Shown here: piece by piece, positions 6,875 to 15,125 of the stretch
Layout: every line of letters begins with the position of its first letter
Position numbering within the stretch: the stretch's first letter is position 1
Assembly (NCBI GenBank): GCA_947588935.1
Contig: CANQAU010000005.1
Coordinates: forward strand, 1 to 32,583
Origin: an uncultured Bacilli bacterium
Lineage (GTDB): Bacteria; Bacillota_I; Bacilli_A; RF39; UBA660
Direction: 5' to 3'
DNA length: 32,583 nt
Translations under genes and position numbers: made by a program
Notes under the pieces: generated by a model
The model's database searches: none
The model's input: the letters and a program-made list of their open reading frames with translations, nothing else
Told to the model about the DNA's origin: nothing

Positions 6875-8224
6875 TTAAAATCCTTCCTCTTCTGTTTTTA
6901 AATAATTTTTAAAACTACTTTTGTCTAATTCAAATAGTAATTGATATAGTCCTGTTCCACCACGACGATGCTTTGCAATGATTAAGTCTGTTGGAACAAT
7001 ATTTTGTTTATTCTCGGCAGTTTTATTTTCGTAATAGTCTTGACGATTAATGAATAATACTAAGTCTGCATCCTGTTCGATTGAACCTGATTCACGCAAG
7101 TCTGCTAAACGAGGCTGATTGGATTCTCTTCGTTCTGCATTACGTGAAAGTTGTGCTAATGCAATCACTGGTACTTTTAATTCCATGGCCATCGTTTTAA
7201 AGGATCTTGATATCTCGGATACTTCTACTTGTCTTGATTCAGGTCTTCCGCCCGTTGTTACTAACTGTAAGTAATCGATTACTACTAATCCTAATCCTTT
7301 TTCGGTGGCGGCTAGACGGCGGCATTTGGCACGAATTTCTGGAGCGGTAATTCCGGCGTTATCTTCAATATAAATATTAGTTTCCGCTAGTTCACTTAGG
7401 GCTTCGTTGTAACGTTTCCAATCATTGTGTCCTAACATACCGGTTTTTAATTTGTCTCCTTCGATTTGACCAACTGAACTAATCATTCGGTTGACTAATT
7501 GCTCTGCAGACATTTCTAGGTTAAAAATGGCAATGGCTTTATCCGTACTAAAAGCGGCGTTACATGCAATATTTAGTGCAAAAGCAGTTTTTCCCATACC
7601 TGGTCTAGCTGCAAGAATGATTAATTCTCCTTCATGTAATCCTGAAGTCGCTTTATCTAAATCGAAAAAACCGGTCGTTAATCCTGTAATGGCACTTTTG
7701 TTTTTCGCCAGAATTTCCAAATTTTCTTGTGCTTGACGAAGCGCTACGCTAATGGGAACTAACTCGCTTGTTTTTCTGGTTTTGATTACGTTTAATATAT
7801 TTTTTTCAGCATTATCTAGCAACTGGGTGATTTCTCGATCTTCTTCATACGAATTGGAAATAATATCGGTTGCGGTATCAATTAATCTTCTTCGCGTTGC
7901 TTTTTCTTTGACGATTTCAATGTAATAATCTAAATTTGCGGTGGTTGCTACGGAATCAATTACTTCACTTAAGTATTCGACTCCTCCAATGGCATTTAAA
8001 TTTTTTTGTTTGTCTAGTTCGTTTGTGACTGTTGTAATATCGATGGGTGTACTTTTTTGATACAAATTTTTTAAAGCATCAAAAATTTTACGATTGGCTT
8101 CACTAAAAAACATGTCCGAAGTTACTTCTTCCACGATTTTTTCCATCGCATAGTCATTTAAGAATGCAACCCCTAATACACTCATTTCTGCTTCTAAATT
8201 TTGTGGTAATTTTCTAGTGGCCAT
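6875..8224 (-). CDS. dnaB: Replicative DNA helicase DnaB (DnaC in Bacillus naming)
   Basis: Hexameric 5'-3' replicative helicase, 449 residues (family about 440-460). The N-terminal helical domain that contacts primase covers about 1-105 (LPQNLEAEMSVLG, then ITTVTNEL). The RecA-like motor domain follows, with Walker A ARPGMGKT at 206-213, the Walker B-type segment VVIDYLQLV and DnaB motifs LSRNAERRESNQP, LRESGSIEQDADLVLF and the C-terminal KHRRGGTG. It is complete. It begins seven bases after rplI and precedes the M23 peptidase; the rplI-dnaB pair is a well known conserved neighbourhood near oriC in Firmicutes. Confidence 0.97.
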   Translation of the reverse strand: MATRKLPQNLEAEMSVLGVAFLNDYAMEKIVEEVTSDMFFSEANRKIFDALKNLYQKSTPIDITTVTNELDKQKNLNAIGGVEYLSEVIDSVATTANLDYYIEIVKEKATRRRLIDTATDIISNSYEEDREITQLLDNAEKNILNVIKTRKTSELVPISVALRQAQENLEILAKNKSAITGLTTGFFDLDKATSGLHEGELIILAARPGMGKTAFALNIACNAAFSTDKAIAIFNLEMSAEQLVNRMISSVGQIEGDKLKTGMLGHNDWKRYNEALSELAETNIYIEDNAGITAPEIRAKCRRLAATEKGLGLVVIDYLQLVTTGGRPESRQVEVSEISRSFKTMAMELKVPVIALAQLSRNAERRESNQPRLADLRESGSIEQDADLVLFINRQDYYENKTAENKQNIVPTDLIIAKHRRGGTGLYQLLFELDKSSFKNYLKTEEEGF

Positions 8225-8231
8225 ATTTCAC

Positions 8232-8672
8232 CTACTTCTTTAATGTTACTTTTATTTCAAATATAACTTTTTTGTGTAGTTGTATTGTTACATGATGGGT
8301 TCCTAAAGAGTCAATTGCATTATCAATTTTGATGCATTTTTTATCAATCAGATAACCCCTATTTTTTAATTCCTCACTAATTTGTTTTGAGGAAACGTTT
8401 CCAAAAACTTTGTCTTCTTTTCCTGTTTTTACTTTGAAAATTAATTCGATTGTTTTCAATTCTTCAGCTATTTTTTGATATTTTTGGATTTGTTCTTCTT
8501 CTTGCATCCGTCGAGTTTCTAGTTCTTGATTGAGTATTTTTTTGGCAACTTCTGTAACTGGTACTGCTAAGCCATTTTTAATTAAGTAATTATTGGCATA
8601 ACCATCTGAAACATTGATAATTTCATCTTTTTTTCCTTGCTTTTTAACGTCTTGTAGTAGTATTACTTTCAT
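8232..8672 (-). CDS. rplI: 50S ribosomal protein bL9
   Basis: Large-subunit ribosomal protein L9, 146 residues (typically about 148). The N-terminal domain [20 protein letters not shown] with [13 protein letters not shown] is the L9 signature and binds 23S rRNA. A long connecting helix (about 41-75, rich in Glu, Gln and Lys) leads to a C-terminal domain ([19 protein letters not shown]). I use the ATG at 8672, eight bases after GGAGG, rather than the upstream in-frame ATG at 8687. It is the first gene of the run that ends with ung. Confidence 0.96.
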   Translation of the reverse strand: MKVILLQDVKKQGKKDEIINVSDGYANNYLIKNGLAVPVTEVAKKILNQELETRRMQEEEQIQKYQKIAEELKTIELIFKVKTGKEDKVFGNVSSKQISEELKNRGYLIDKKCIKIDNAIDSLGTHHVTIQLHKKVIFEIKVTLKK

Positions 8673-8698
8673 CACTAAAACCTCCATTTGTATTTTTT

Positions 8699-8707
8699 AT
8701 TATATCA
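8699..8707 (-). promoter_or_regulatory. Extended -10 promoter of the rplI-dnaB-ung operon
   Basis: On the minus strand TGATATAAT matches an extended -10 (TGn-TATAAT), about 27 bases upstream of the rplI ATG and just after the HipA-like gene. The -35 region (TTATGA) is weak. Confidence 0.55.
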
Positions 8708-8719
8708 AATTTTCTCTCT

Positions 8720-9586
8720 TCATAAAACCCTGTTTTTTATTGCCTTCGGAAGTTTATCTTCCGTGTATTGTTCGCTTTTTTTGTATTGTTCTGTAATTTC
8801 TGTTACGTAAGTCATATTGAGCTGAAAATTTTTATCTTGGGCGATTTTTTTCCATATTTTTGCTAAGGTTAGATTTTTCTTTTGCATGTATAATTGGCAC
8901 CATAAATCTTGTTCTTCTGGGGTAGCCTTTTGAAAAAATTGATCCATCGTTTTCCGTGGTGAAATGGTTTGAGACATGCGACTTGGTTGGAGCAAATAAT
9001 TGTTTTCATAAATGCGGGTGCCAATATCCGCATAATAGGCAAAATCGTATAGCGGGGAAAGTCTTATGATATTTTCACAGATAAATTCTGTTTGTCGAAT
9101 ATTTAAATCACTATCTCCAAAAAGAATTTGAACTATAAATTTTTGGGTGATTTCTCTTTTTAGTTTTTCTAATACTTCCTTGTTTGAATTTTGAAAATAC
9201 CAATTGATTGCATTTTTTATATCCACAACATTATATAATTCTTGCCATCTTAAATCCATTTGTGAGGATAAGAAAGCCTCATACTTCTTTAATAAATCCC
9301 GCATTTTCATGATGGGTGCACGATTTGGATTATAAGTTTCGGTAATAACACCTGAAGCATCTTCAACTCGAGCAAAATCATAATTTACGTTTGGTATTTG
9401 AAGCGCATTTAAAACATAACTATAAAACACTTCTTTGTATGCTTTATATTCTGATTCTCTTTTAAATAAATAGGGTTTATTTTGATACCAAAACCAAAAG
9501 GCCGCACTTTCTCCATCGTGAGAATTACAGTACTTTATAATCTGGATATTTTTTAACTTTAAAAAGCCATTTTTCCTTTTCACCAT
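8720..9586 (-). CDS. HipA/CtkA-like protein-kinase-fold protein
   Basis: A 288-residue protein I cannot assign to a named gene; it looks like a HipA/CtkA-type kinase. KPYLFKRESEYKAYKEVFYS (38-57) resembles the nucleotide-binding lysine strand and following helix; GDSDLN (157-162) sits where HipA-like kinases have the catactic GDxHxxN loop, with Asp in place of His; SPLYDFAYY (177-185) matches the LAPLYD metal-binding motif. Residues 85-150 are a helical insert. No HipB-type regulator or N-terminal HipA domain 1 is adjacent, so a classical toxin-antitoxin pair is not evident. It lies between the rpsF operon and rplI, with its own weak extended -10 and no clear Shine-Dalgarno. It could be a Ser/Thr kinase or a pseudokinase. 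The fold assignment is moderate and the substrate unknown. Confidence 0.6.
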   Translation of the reverse strand: MVKRKNGFLKLKNIQIIKYCNSHDGESAAFWFWYQNKPYLFKRESEYKAYKEVFYSYVLNALQIPNVNYDFARVEDASGVITETYNPNRAPIMKMRDLLKKYEAFLSSQMDLRWQELYNVVDIKNAINWYFQNSNKEVLEKLKREITQKFIVQILFGDSDLNIRQTEFICENIIRLSPLYDFAYYADIGTRIYENNYLLQPSRMSQTISPRKTMDQFFQKATPEEQDLWCQLYMQKKNLTLAKIWKKIAQDKNFQLNMTYVTEITEQYKKSEQYTEDKLPKAIKNRVL

Positions 9587-9600
9587 TTATCACGCGTTTT

Positions 9601-9609
9601 ATTGTAACA
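9601..9609 (-). promoter_or_regulatory. Extended -10 promoter of the HipA-like gene
   Basis: Minus-strand TGTTACAAT lies 14 bases upstream of the ATG at 9586. The very short leader and poor Shine-Dalgarno suggest weak or nearly leaderless translation. Confidence 0.4.
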
Positions 9610-9629
9610 CGATTTTCTTTTAAGCAAAA

Positions 9630-9651
9630 GAAAAAAACCTTTTCAGGTTTT
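9630..9651 (-). terminator. Intrinsic terminator of the rpsF-ssb-rpsR operon
   Basis: On the minus strand AAAACCT and AGGTTTT form a perfect seven-base-pair stem closed by a GAAA tetraloop and followed by Ts. The rpsR stop codon (9650-9652) is inside the stem. Confidence 0.85.
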
Positions 9652-9865
9652 ATTTTACAAATGGAATTAATGCCATGAATCTAGCATATTTAATTTGTTC
9701 TGTAATGTGTCTTTGATGTTTTGCACAAGCTCCTGTCATACGTCTTGGCATAATCTTGCCTTTTTCGTTGATATATTTATTAATAATCATCACATCTTTA
9801 TAATCGACACTTTTTCCAGCACACATTTGGCAAATCTTTTTCTTTTTTCTTCTAAATTCTGCCAT
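9650..9865 (-). CDS. rpsR: 30S ribosomal protein bS18
   Basis: Small-subunit ribosomal protein S18, 71 residues, which pairs with S6 on the platform of the 30S subunit. The sequence begins MAEFRRKKKKICQMCAGKSV and has the conserved DVMIINKYINEKGKIMPRR and CAKHQRHITEQIKYAR segments. CxxC plus a later CxxH give a metal-binding type (C+) S18. It is the last gene of rpsF-ssb-rpsR, 17 bases after ssb with its own Shine-Dalgarno (AAAGGAG). Confidence 0.97.
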   Translation of the reverse strand: MAEFRRKKKKICQMCAGKSVDYKDVMIINKYINEKGKIMPRRMTGACAKHQRHITEQIKYARFMALIPFVK

Positions 9866-9882
9866 GTTCGTATCTCCTTTCT

Positions 9883-10356
9883 TTAAAATGGTAAATCATC
9901 ATCAGATAAAGCAATTTCATCACCAAAATCTTTAAAAGGATCTTCGGTAATATTTGCAGTCTTTTCATCTGCTACATAATTATCTTGATATGTAGGCATC
10001 TCTTGTACGTAATTGTCTGTAGTTGGAGTTTCTACATTACTACGAGATCCCAAGAATGTTACATTGTCAGCAACAATGTCGGTTGTATATCTTTTATTCC
10101 CATCTTGTCCATCATAACTTCCGGTTTGAATTCTTCCTTCGACAGCAACTTGACTTCCTTTTGTACAATATTTTGCAATGTTTTCTGCTTGACGGCGCCA
10201 TGCAATGCAATTGATGAAATCGGCTCCTCTGTCGCCACCTTGTCCTTGAAATGGTCTAGATACGGCAACGGTAAATCGAGTAACGTTTGTACCACTTGCA
10301 GTTGTACGCATTTCTGGATCTCGAGCAAGTCTTCCTATTAAAATTACTTTATTCAT
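9883..10356 (-). CDS. ssb: Single-stranded DNA-binding protein
   Basis: Single-strand DNA-binding protein, 157 residues, that coats ssDNA during replication and repair. The OB-fold covers about 1-106: MNKVILIGRLARDPEMRTTA, FTVAVSRPFQGQG, DFINCIAWRRQAENIAKYC and GRIQTGSYDGQDG. It is followed by a flexible linker and the acidic C-terminal tip DDDLPF that binds partner proteins. It lies between rpsF and rpsR, the standard Firmicutes order. Confidence 0.97.
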   Translation of the reverse strand: MNKVILIGRLARDPEMRTTASGTNVTRFTVAVSRPFQGQGGDRGADFINCIAWRRQAENIAKYCTKGSQVAVEGRIQTGSYDGQDGNKRYTTDIVADNVTFLGSRSNVETPTTDNYVQEMPTYQDNYVADEKTANITEDPFKDFGDEIALSDDDLPF

Positions 10357-10359
10357 TTT

Positions 10360-10650
10360 TTACTCCTCATCTAATTTGATGATTAAATGTCTTAATACGT
10401 TTTCATCAAGTTTAATTTTTCGATCAAATTCCGTAATTTCTTCTTTGGTAGCTTCTACTTGCATGACATAATAATATCCATTGATTTCTTTTTTTATTGG
10501 ATAAGCTAATTTTTTTTCACCAAGTTCTTTCATTTCTACTACTTTTGAAGATTTCGTTGTTAAAAGTTTTTTCGCATTATCTGCAGTCTTTTTTACATCT
10601 GCACTCTCTTGCGTAGCTTTTACAATAAACATGATTTCATATTTGTTCAT
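10360..10650 (-). CDS. rpsF: 30S ribosomal protein bS6
   Basis: Small-subunit ribosomal protein S6, 96 residues, partner of S18. It shows MNKYEIMFIVKA at the N-terminus, KKLAYPIKKEINGYYYVMQV in the centre and DENVLRHLIIKL near the end, all typical. The ATG at 10650 is used because AAGGAGGTG lies five bases upstream; a GTG at 10653 would be closer than usual. It opens the rpsF-ssb-rpsR operon, three bases from ssb, behind a strong promoter and a structured leader. Confidence 0.96.
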   Translation of the reverse strand: MNKYEIMFIVKATQESADVKKTADNAKKLLTTKSSKVVEMKELGEKKLAYPIKKEINGYYYVMQVEATKEEITEFDRKIKLDENVLRHLIIKLDEE

Positions 10651-10676
10651 CACTACACCTCCTTATGGTCTATACG

Positions 10677-10717
10677 GCTTTAAATCATAGTTTAAAGCAA
10701 GGAGTAATTTCTTACTC
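10677..10717 (-). ncRNA. Structured rpsF leader RNA (candidate S6:S18 autoregulatory element)
   Basis: The rpsF transcript leader has two successive hairpins on the minus strand: GAGTAA-GAAA-TTACTC (10717-10702, perfect with a tetraloop) and GCTTTAAA-CTATGA-TTTAAAGC (10698-10677, perfect 8 bp). A CCG triplet starts at the base of the second stem. A known class of bacterial rpsF leaders binds the S6:S18 complex and carries a conserved CCG. Whether this leader is a true member is an inference; I did not fold or align it. Confidence 0.45.
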
Positions 10718-10724
10718 GCTCTAG

Positions 10725-10753
10725 ATTATAACAGAAAACATTTTCTTTGTAAA
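10725..10753 (-). promoter_or_regulatory. Strong promoter of rpsF-ssb-rpsR
   Basis: Minus-strand TTTACA (10753-10748), a 17-base spacer and TATAAT (10730-10725) preceded by TGT, giving an extended -10. This is the best promoter in the window and fits a ribosomal-protein operon. Confidence 0.8.
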
Positions 10754-10795
10754 CCTTTTGTTTAATTCATTTTATGCAGATTTTTTTCCGATATG

Positions 10796-10828
10796 AAAAG
10801 ACTAAGATGGTTTTCCTCTTAGTCTTTT
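10796..10828 (-). terminator. Intrinsic terminator after the BI-1 gene
   Basis: AAAAGACTAAGA (10796-10807) pairs perfectly with TCTTAGTCTTTT (10817-10828) around a nine-base loop. The BI-1 stop codon (10819-10821) lies in the stem. The following T tract is weak apart from the Ts in the stem arm. Confidence 0.7.
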
Positions 10829-11463
10829 GATGATCCAAAGATGCTTAATAAATTTAAGAAAATGTTAATATAGTCTAAATACAATTCTAATGCCCCATAT
10901 ATTGCTAAATTTTCTTCTGGTAAATTCGCATCTTGCAAGCGAACTAGTTTCTGCATATCATATGCCGTAAAACCAATAAATATTAAGATAGCAATGATAC
11001 TCACAATAGATTCAAACGAAGAGTTTGCTACAAATATGTTTATTATTGAACAAATGATAATTGCGAATAACCCCATTAGTAGAAAACTACTCATCTTCGT
11101 TAAATCAATTTTGGAAAAATACCCAATCGCTGCAAAAATTGCAAACACAATGGCGGTAATTAAAAAAATGTAAATAATGGATGTTAATTCATATGCTACA
11201 AATATTGAAGAAAATGTTAGGCCGCTTGTGAACGAATAAAGCAAAAAGCAAATCTTAGCTGTTGTCGGTTTCATCTTCATTAATCTAGCAGATAATAGAA
11301 TTACCAAAACAATTTCCGCAATGATAAAAAATAAATAAAAATTATTTTCAAAAATACTTATGAGCATATTTTCACTTAAGGATACGCCATATCCCGTTAA
11401 AAATGTCATCAACAATCCTAACGTCATCCAAATAAATATTTTCGGTATTAATTTTTGTTCCAT
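10819..11463 (-). CDS. Bax inhibitor-1 (TMBIM/YbhL) family membrane protein
   Basis: This is a 214-residue protein with about seven membrane segments spread over residues 8-205. The TMBIM/BI-1 pattern is visible: MTLGLLMTFLTGYGVS at the first helix, SFTSGLTFSSIF in the third, IFIGFTAYDMQKLVRL in the sixth, and LELYLDYINIFLNLLSIFG at the C-terminus. The two Asp residues in TAYDMQ and LYLDYIN are the conserved pair that forms the pH sensor in the bacterial homologue BsYetJ, a calcium leak channel. It follows ychF in the same direction (22-base gap) and has its own Shine-Dalgarno, AAGGAGG. The physiological role is unknown. Confidence 0.9.
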   Translation of the reverse strand: MEQKLIPKIFIWMTLGLLMTFLTGYGVSLSENMLISIFENNFYLFFIIAEIVLVILLSARLMKMKPTTAKICFLLYSFTSGLTFSSIFVAYELTSIIYIFLITAIVFAIFAAIGYFSKIDLTKMSSFLLMGLFAIIICSIINIFVANSSFESIVSIIAILIFIGFTAYDMQKLVRLQDANLPEENLAIYGALELYLDYINIFLNLLSIFGSSKD

Positions 11464-11484
11464 ACTTCCTCCTTATTATTTATA

Positions 11485-12582
11485 TTATACATTAAATCGG
11501 AAATATGCAATATCTCCGTCTTGCATTAGATATTCTTTGCCTTCTAAATACAGCTTTCCTAATTCTTGTACTTTTTTTTCGTCTTTTAATTCTTCTAAAT
11601 CTGTATATTTCATAATTTCTGCTTTTATGAATCCTCGTTCAATATCGCTGTGTATTAAACCTGCACATTTTTTAGCATTCATTCCTTTTTTAAAAGTCCA
11701 TGCTTTGACTTCGTCTTTTCCAACAGTAAAAAATGTTTGTAATCCTAGTAAGTCGTATGTCGCAAAGATTAATTTATCTAGTCCACTATAGTGAATTCCT
11801 AATTCTTTTAGAAATTCTTTTTTTTCACTTTCTTCTAACTCGGCTAATTCGCTTTCCATTTTGGCAGACATGACAATTGCACTGGTATGTTCTTTGGATG
11901 CATATTCAAACACCTTTTTGGTGTATTCATTTTCATTGGCTGCAGATTCTTCTTCCACATTGGCTGCATAGATGAGTGGTTTTAAGGTGATAAAATTAAA
12001 TGGCTTTAATATTAATTTTTCTTCTGGGGTGAAATCGAGAAGTCTTAGAGGAACATTCTGTTCTAAAGATTTTTTGCATCTTGTTAATATTTCGACTTCT
12101 TCGATGGCTTCTTTATCTTTTGTTGTTTGTGCTTTTTTTGCTATTTTTTCGATGCGATTATCAATGATTTCTAAATCGGCTAGAATTAATTCGACATTAA
12201 TGATTTCAATGTCACGGATTGGATCGACGTTTCCTTCCACATGAATAATGTTTTTATCTTGAAAACAGCGAACAACTTCCACAATTGCATCTACTTCGCG
12301 AATATGTGATAAAAATTTGTTGCCTAACCCTTCTCCTTTTGATGCCCCTTTTACAAGTCCTGCAATATCTGTAAATTCAAAGGTTGTTGGAACGACATTT
12401 TTTGGTAAATATAGATTTTCTAAAAATTCCAGACGACTATCCGGTACGGTAACTACTCCGACATTGGGATCAATCGTTGCAAAGGGATAATTTGCTGCTA
12501 AGATGTTTTTTTTCGTAATTGCATTAAATAACGTTGATTTTCCGACATTGGGAAGGCCAACAATTCCTGCTTTCAATGCCAT
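11485..12582 (-). CDS. ychF: Redox-regulated ATPase / ribosome-binding GTPase-family protein YchF
   Basis: YchF (Ola1 family) is an Obg-related P-loop protein of 365 residues that prefers ATP and associates with ribosomes. The G1 loop GLPNVGKSTLF, the G3-like DIAGLVKGASKGEGLGN, a coiled-coil insertion (about 130-200) and the C-terminal TGS domain (FTVGKDEVKAWTFKKGMNA, GFIKAEIMKYTDLEE) are all present. The ATG at 12582 follows AAGGATGAG with good spacing; an in-frame ATG at 12591 lacks a site. It is 14 bases after abgT and looks like part of the par-mscS-abgT-ychF transcript. Confidence 0.96.
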   Translation of the reverse strand: MALKAGIVGLPNVGKSTLFNAITKKNILAANYPFATIDPNVGVVTVPDSRLEFLENLYLPKNVVPTTFEFTDIAGLVKGASKGEGLGNKFLSHIREVDAIVEVVRCFQDKNIIHVEGNVDPIRDIEIINVELILADLEIIDNRIEKIAKKAQTTKDKEAIEEVEILTRCKKSLEQNVPLRLLDFTPEEKLILKPFNFITLKPLIYAANVEEESAANENEYTKKVFEYASKEHTSAIVMSAKMESELAELEESEKKEFLKELGIHYSGLDKLIFATYDLLGLQTFFTVGKDEVKAWTFKKGMNAKKCAGLIHSDIERGFIKAEIMKYTDLEELKDEKKVQELGKLYLEGKEYLMQDGDIAYFRFNV

Positions 12583-12596
12583 AATTCTCATCCTTT

Positions 12597-14138
12597 CTAT
12601 AAAATAGATGAACCATTTATTCCAATTGGTAGTCCTATAATATACCAGACGATTAAAATTAGCAACAAGATTCCTCCACAGATGATACTGTATGGAATTT
12701 GATATTTTAAAGACTTAAACAACGGAATTGGTTTCTCTGATGTATTATATTTATCAATCATGGCTAAATAAATTACAAAGTAAGCCATTAATGGTGTCAA
12801 GCCCATTGTCATACATTCGCCGAAGCGGAAAATGACTTGAGCAAATTCGGGTGTAATTCCAGATGTCATTAATGTTGGAACGATGACAGGAGCCATAATG
12901 GTCCACTTGGAAATAGATGATGGAACCAATAATGTAGAAAGTGCCGATGTGAAAAATAAGATTGTGATTAATGGAATTCCAGTAAATTTTAAGTTGATGA
13001 TTAACGTTGTTAAATTGGCTACGAGGACATTTCCAATGTTGGAATATCTAAAAATGCTAATGAAGGCTGATGCAAAGAAGATTAATACTAACGTTTTTCC
13101 TGTTCCATCTAAAGAATGTCCAAGGGTATCTACAAAATCTTTATTATTTTTAATTGTCTTGGCACCTATACCATAGAAAAATCCTAGTATGACAAAAAAC
13201 ATTGTTACGACAAAAACAAATCCGTTACTAAAAAAGGAGTTATAACTAAAGAGTTTATCAATATAAAAATCTTGACTATAATCTAATAAGTTTCCTCCTA
13301 ATGGAGCATTTGGAATGATTTGATAAAGGAAAAATAAGACATAAATTACACCAGCAATTCCGCTAAATAAAAGTCCTTTCGTTTCTTTTCTTGTTGTTTT
13401 TAATTCTTCAATTTCCGTTTCTGGGATTTCATATTTATCTAATTTGCTTACTGTGTAATGTTCTGTGATTGCCGTGATGGCAATTGATACCGTTATAATT
13501 GCTACAAACATGATGAAAATTAAGCTGATGGTTGCAAAGCGAAAAGATGGATCTAATATTTTTGCTCCAAGGATGGTCGTTGAAATTAATGAACTATCAA
13601 TACTTGTAATTAAAAAACTTAATCCACTACCACAAGTTAAACCTGCAAAGGAAGCAATGATGCCAATTAATGGATTTCGTTTTCCGTATAAAAAAACAAG
13701 TGCACTTAGTGGTATAAAAATCACGTATGATAAATCTCCCATAAATGAACCTATCACACTAATGAAGACGATTAAAAATGTTACCGTATTTTTTTTCATC
13801 TTTTTAGTTAAAAGAGATAAAGCGGTCTTTAAAAATCCACTTTTTTCCATTACACCAATACCAATTAAAAGAATAATTAAGCTACTTAGTGGTGTAAATG
13901 CTACAAAGTTTGCTACTGTTGAACTAAAAATATATTTTAATCCACTGAAGGATAACACATTTTCAACTTTTAATAAATCTGTTGAGTATTCTAATGAATT
14001 TGGATTAATTTTGTATTGTATGGCTTGAATTCCCATTAAAGATAAAATGCAACTGATTACCATGGTTATTCCAATTAAGATAATGAGGGTCATAATTGGA
14101 TGAAGCGTCATTTTATCTTTTAATTTACTTGCCTTCAT
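12597..14138 (-). CDS. AbgT-family transporter (p-aminobenzoyl-glutamate type)
   Basis: This is a 513-residue inner-membrane transporter with roughly 11 to 13 hydrophobic helices. Motifs of the AbgT family are recognisable: the N-terminal HPIMTLIILIGITMVIS segment, VMEKSGFLKTAL, GSFMGDLSYVIFIPL, PSSISKWTIMAPVIVP and FRFGECMTMGLTPLMAYFV. AbgT proteins import p-aminobenzoyl-glutamate or related folate breakdown products, or export sulfonamides in some species. The ATG at 14138 is used because AGGTGAT lies just upstream; the gene start overlaps the DUF951 gene by 14 bases. A folate-related role would fit the thyA/dfrA genes elsewhere in the window, but that link is only an inference. Confidence 0.88.
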   Translation of the reverse strand: MKASKLKDKMTLHPIMTLIILIGITMVISCILSLMGIQAIQYKINPNSLEYSTDLLKVENVLSFSGLKYIFSSTVANFVAFTPLSSLIILLIGIGVMEKSGFLKTALSLLTKKMKKNTVTFLIVFISVIGSFMGDLSYVIFIPLSALVFLYGKRNPLIGIIASFAGLTCGSGLSFLITSIDSSLISTTILGAKILDPSFRFATISLIFIMFVAIITVSIAITAITEHYTVSKLDKYEIPETEIEELKTTRKETKGLLFSGIAGVIYVLFFLYQIIPNAPLGGNLLDYSQDFYIDKLFSYNSFFSNGFVFVVTMFFVILGFFYGIGAKTIKNNKDFVDTLGHSLDGTGKTLVLIFFASAFISIFRYSNIGNVLVANLTTLIINLKFTGIPLITILFFTSALSTLLVPSSISKWTIMAPVIVPTLMTSGITPEFAQVIFRFGECMTMGLTPLMAYFVIYLAMIDKYNTSEKPIPLFKSLKYQIPYSIICGGILLLILIVWYIIGLPIGINGSSIL

Positions 14139-14325
14139 TTGTATCACCTAATATTTTTTTTAATTTTTTTTCAAATTCTAAACGATCCATCATGATTTCT
14201 CGGCCGCAGTGTACACATTTTAATTTAATGTCTACACCTAATCTTGTAATTATCCACTCATTATAACCGCACGGATGACCTTTTTTCATTATGACATGAT
14301 CTTGTAAATTATAAATTCGTTCCAT
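14125..14325 (-). CDS. DUF951 family small zinc-ribbon-like protein
   Basis: This 66-residue protein belongs to DUF951 (Bacillus YyzM). It has the family features HVIMKKGHPCGYNEW, IKLKCVHCGREIMMDR and a basic C-terminus. Cys25 and the CxxC pair (about 43-46), perhaps with His23, could bind zinc. The function is unknown; homologues sit next to mscS and parB in many Firmicutes, as here. It overlaps mscS by 17 bases at the start and abgT by 14 bases at the end. Confidence 0.9.
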   Translation of the reverse strand: MERIYNLQDHVIMKKGHPCGYNEWIITRLGVDIKLKCVHCGREIMMDRLEFEKKLKKILGDTNEGK

Positions 14326-15124
14326 TATGCACCTCTATCTGTGGATATGGTATCTTGATATTTTCTTTTTCATAAGCTTCTTTAATCAATTTTAACACAT
14401 CACGTTTTGTCTGCCATTGCGTGTCTTGCTTACAAACAATAACAATTAAATAGTGTATTGCTGAATCCTGCATGCTGTCAATTCCTAAATAAGCCGATTC
14501 TTCTGTTACATTTGGAAATTTTTGAGCTTCTTTGACTACTTTTGTTAAAATTTTTTCTACTTTTTTATGTGATTCTTCATATGCTGTTGGAATTTCAATA
14601 AACAATTTGGCTTTTTGTTGGCTTAAATTAATAATGGCATTAATATTTCTATTGGCAATGATATATACTTCGCCATTTGCTTTTTTTATTTTGGTGCTTT
14701 TTAATCCCATTTCGATGACTTCTCCAGTGAAGCCATTATACATCACGGTGTCTCCAACGACAAAATAATTATCCATAATCATTGCGATTCCACTTACAAA
14801 ATCTTCAACGGTTGATTGAAGCGCAAATCCCAATATCACTCCTGCTACTCCTAAACTTGCAATGATTGAACGGGTATCGACTCCATAAATATTTAATATG
14901 AAAATGATCATGATGATGTAAATAAAATATTTGATGATATTGTTAATCAGTTCAATAATTGTTGTTCGGCGTTTTTCTTCAAATCCACGTTTTCCTTTAT
15001 GAATTAACTTTCTCGTGGCATTTGTGATAATGGCTATGATTAATAGTCCAAAGATCACAATTAAAACAGGACCGATAATTTCTTTTTTGGTAATTAATTG
15101 TAGTATGGTTTGAAACAATTCCAT
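14309..15124 (-). CDS. Small-conductance mechanosensitive channel MscS family
   Basis: MscS-type channel protein of 271 residues that opens under membrane tension to release osmolytes. Three membrane segments lie at about 15-40, 55-75 and 80-100; the third, pore-lining helix reads ASLGVAGVILGFALQSTVED, the usual Gly/Ala-rich pattern. The beta domain follows (MYNGFTGEVIEMGLKSTKI, then NRNINAIINLS) and a C-terminal alpha/beta domain ends near IPYPQIEVHNG. The ATG at 15124 is chosen for AAGGAG six bases upstream, located inside the end of parB. It overlaps DUF951 downstream. Confidence 0.92.
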   Translation of the reverse strand: MELFQTILQLITKKEIIGPVLIVIFGLLIIAIITNATRKLIHKGKRGFEEKRRTTIIELINNIIKYFIYIIMIIFILNIYGVDTRSIIASLGVAGVILGFALQSTVEDFVSGIAMIMDNYFVVGDTVMYNGFTGEVIEMGLKSTKIKKANGEVYIIANRNINAIINLSQQKAKLFIEIPTAYEESHKKVEKILTKVVKEAQKFPNVTEESAYLGIDSMQDSAIHYLIVIVCKQDTQWQTKRDVLKLIKEAYEKENIKIPYPQIEVHNGTNL

Positions 15125-15125
15125 T

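Noticed and set aside
8720-9586. Classical HipBA toxin-antitoxin pair
   Set aside because: No HipB-like helix-turn-helix gene lies next to the kinase-like gene, and the first HipA domain is absent.
11360-11791. Plus-strand open frame spanning the BI-1/ychF junction
   Set aside because: It covers two recognised genes on the other strand and has no start signals.
13465-14028. Long plus-strand open frame (187 codons) opposite abgT
   Set aside because: It runs antisense to a hydrophobic transporter gene; its composition simply mirrors the opposite strand and no ribosome site or domain is visible.
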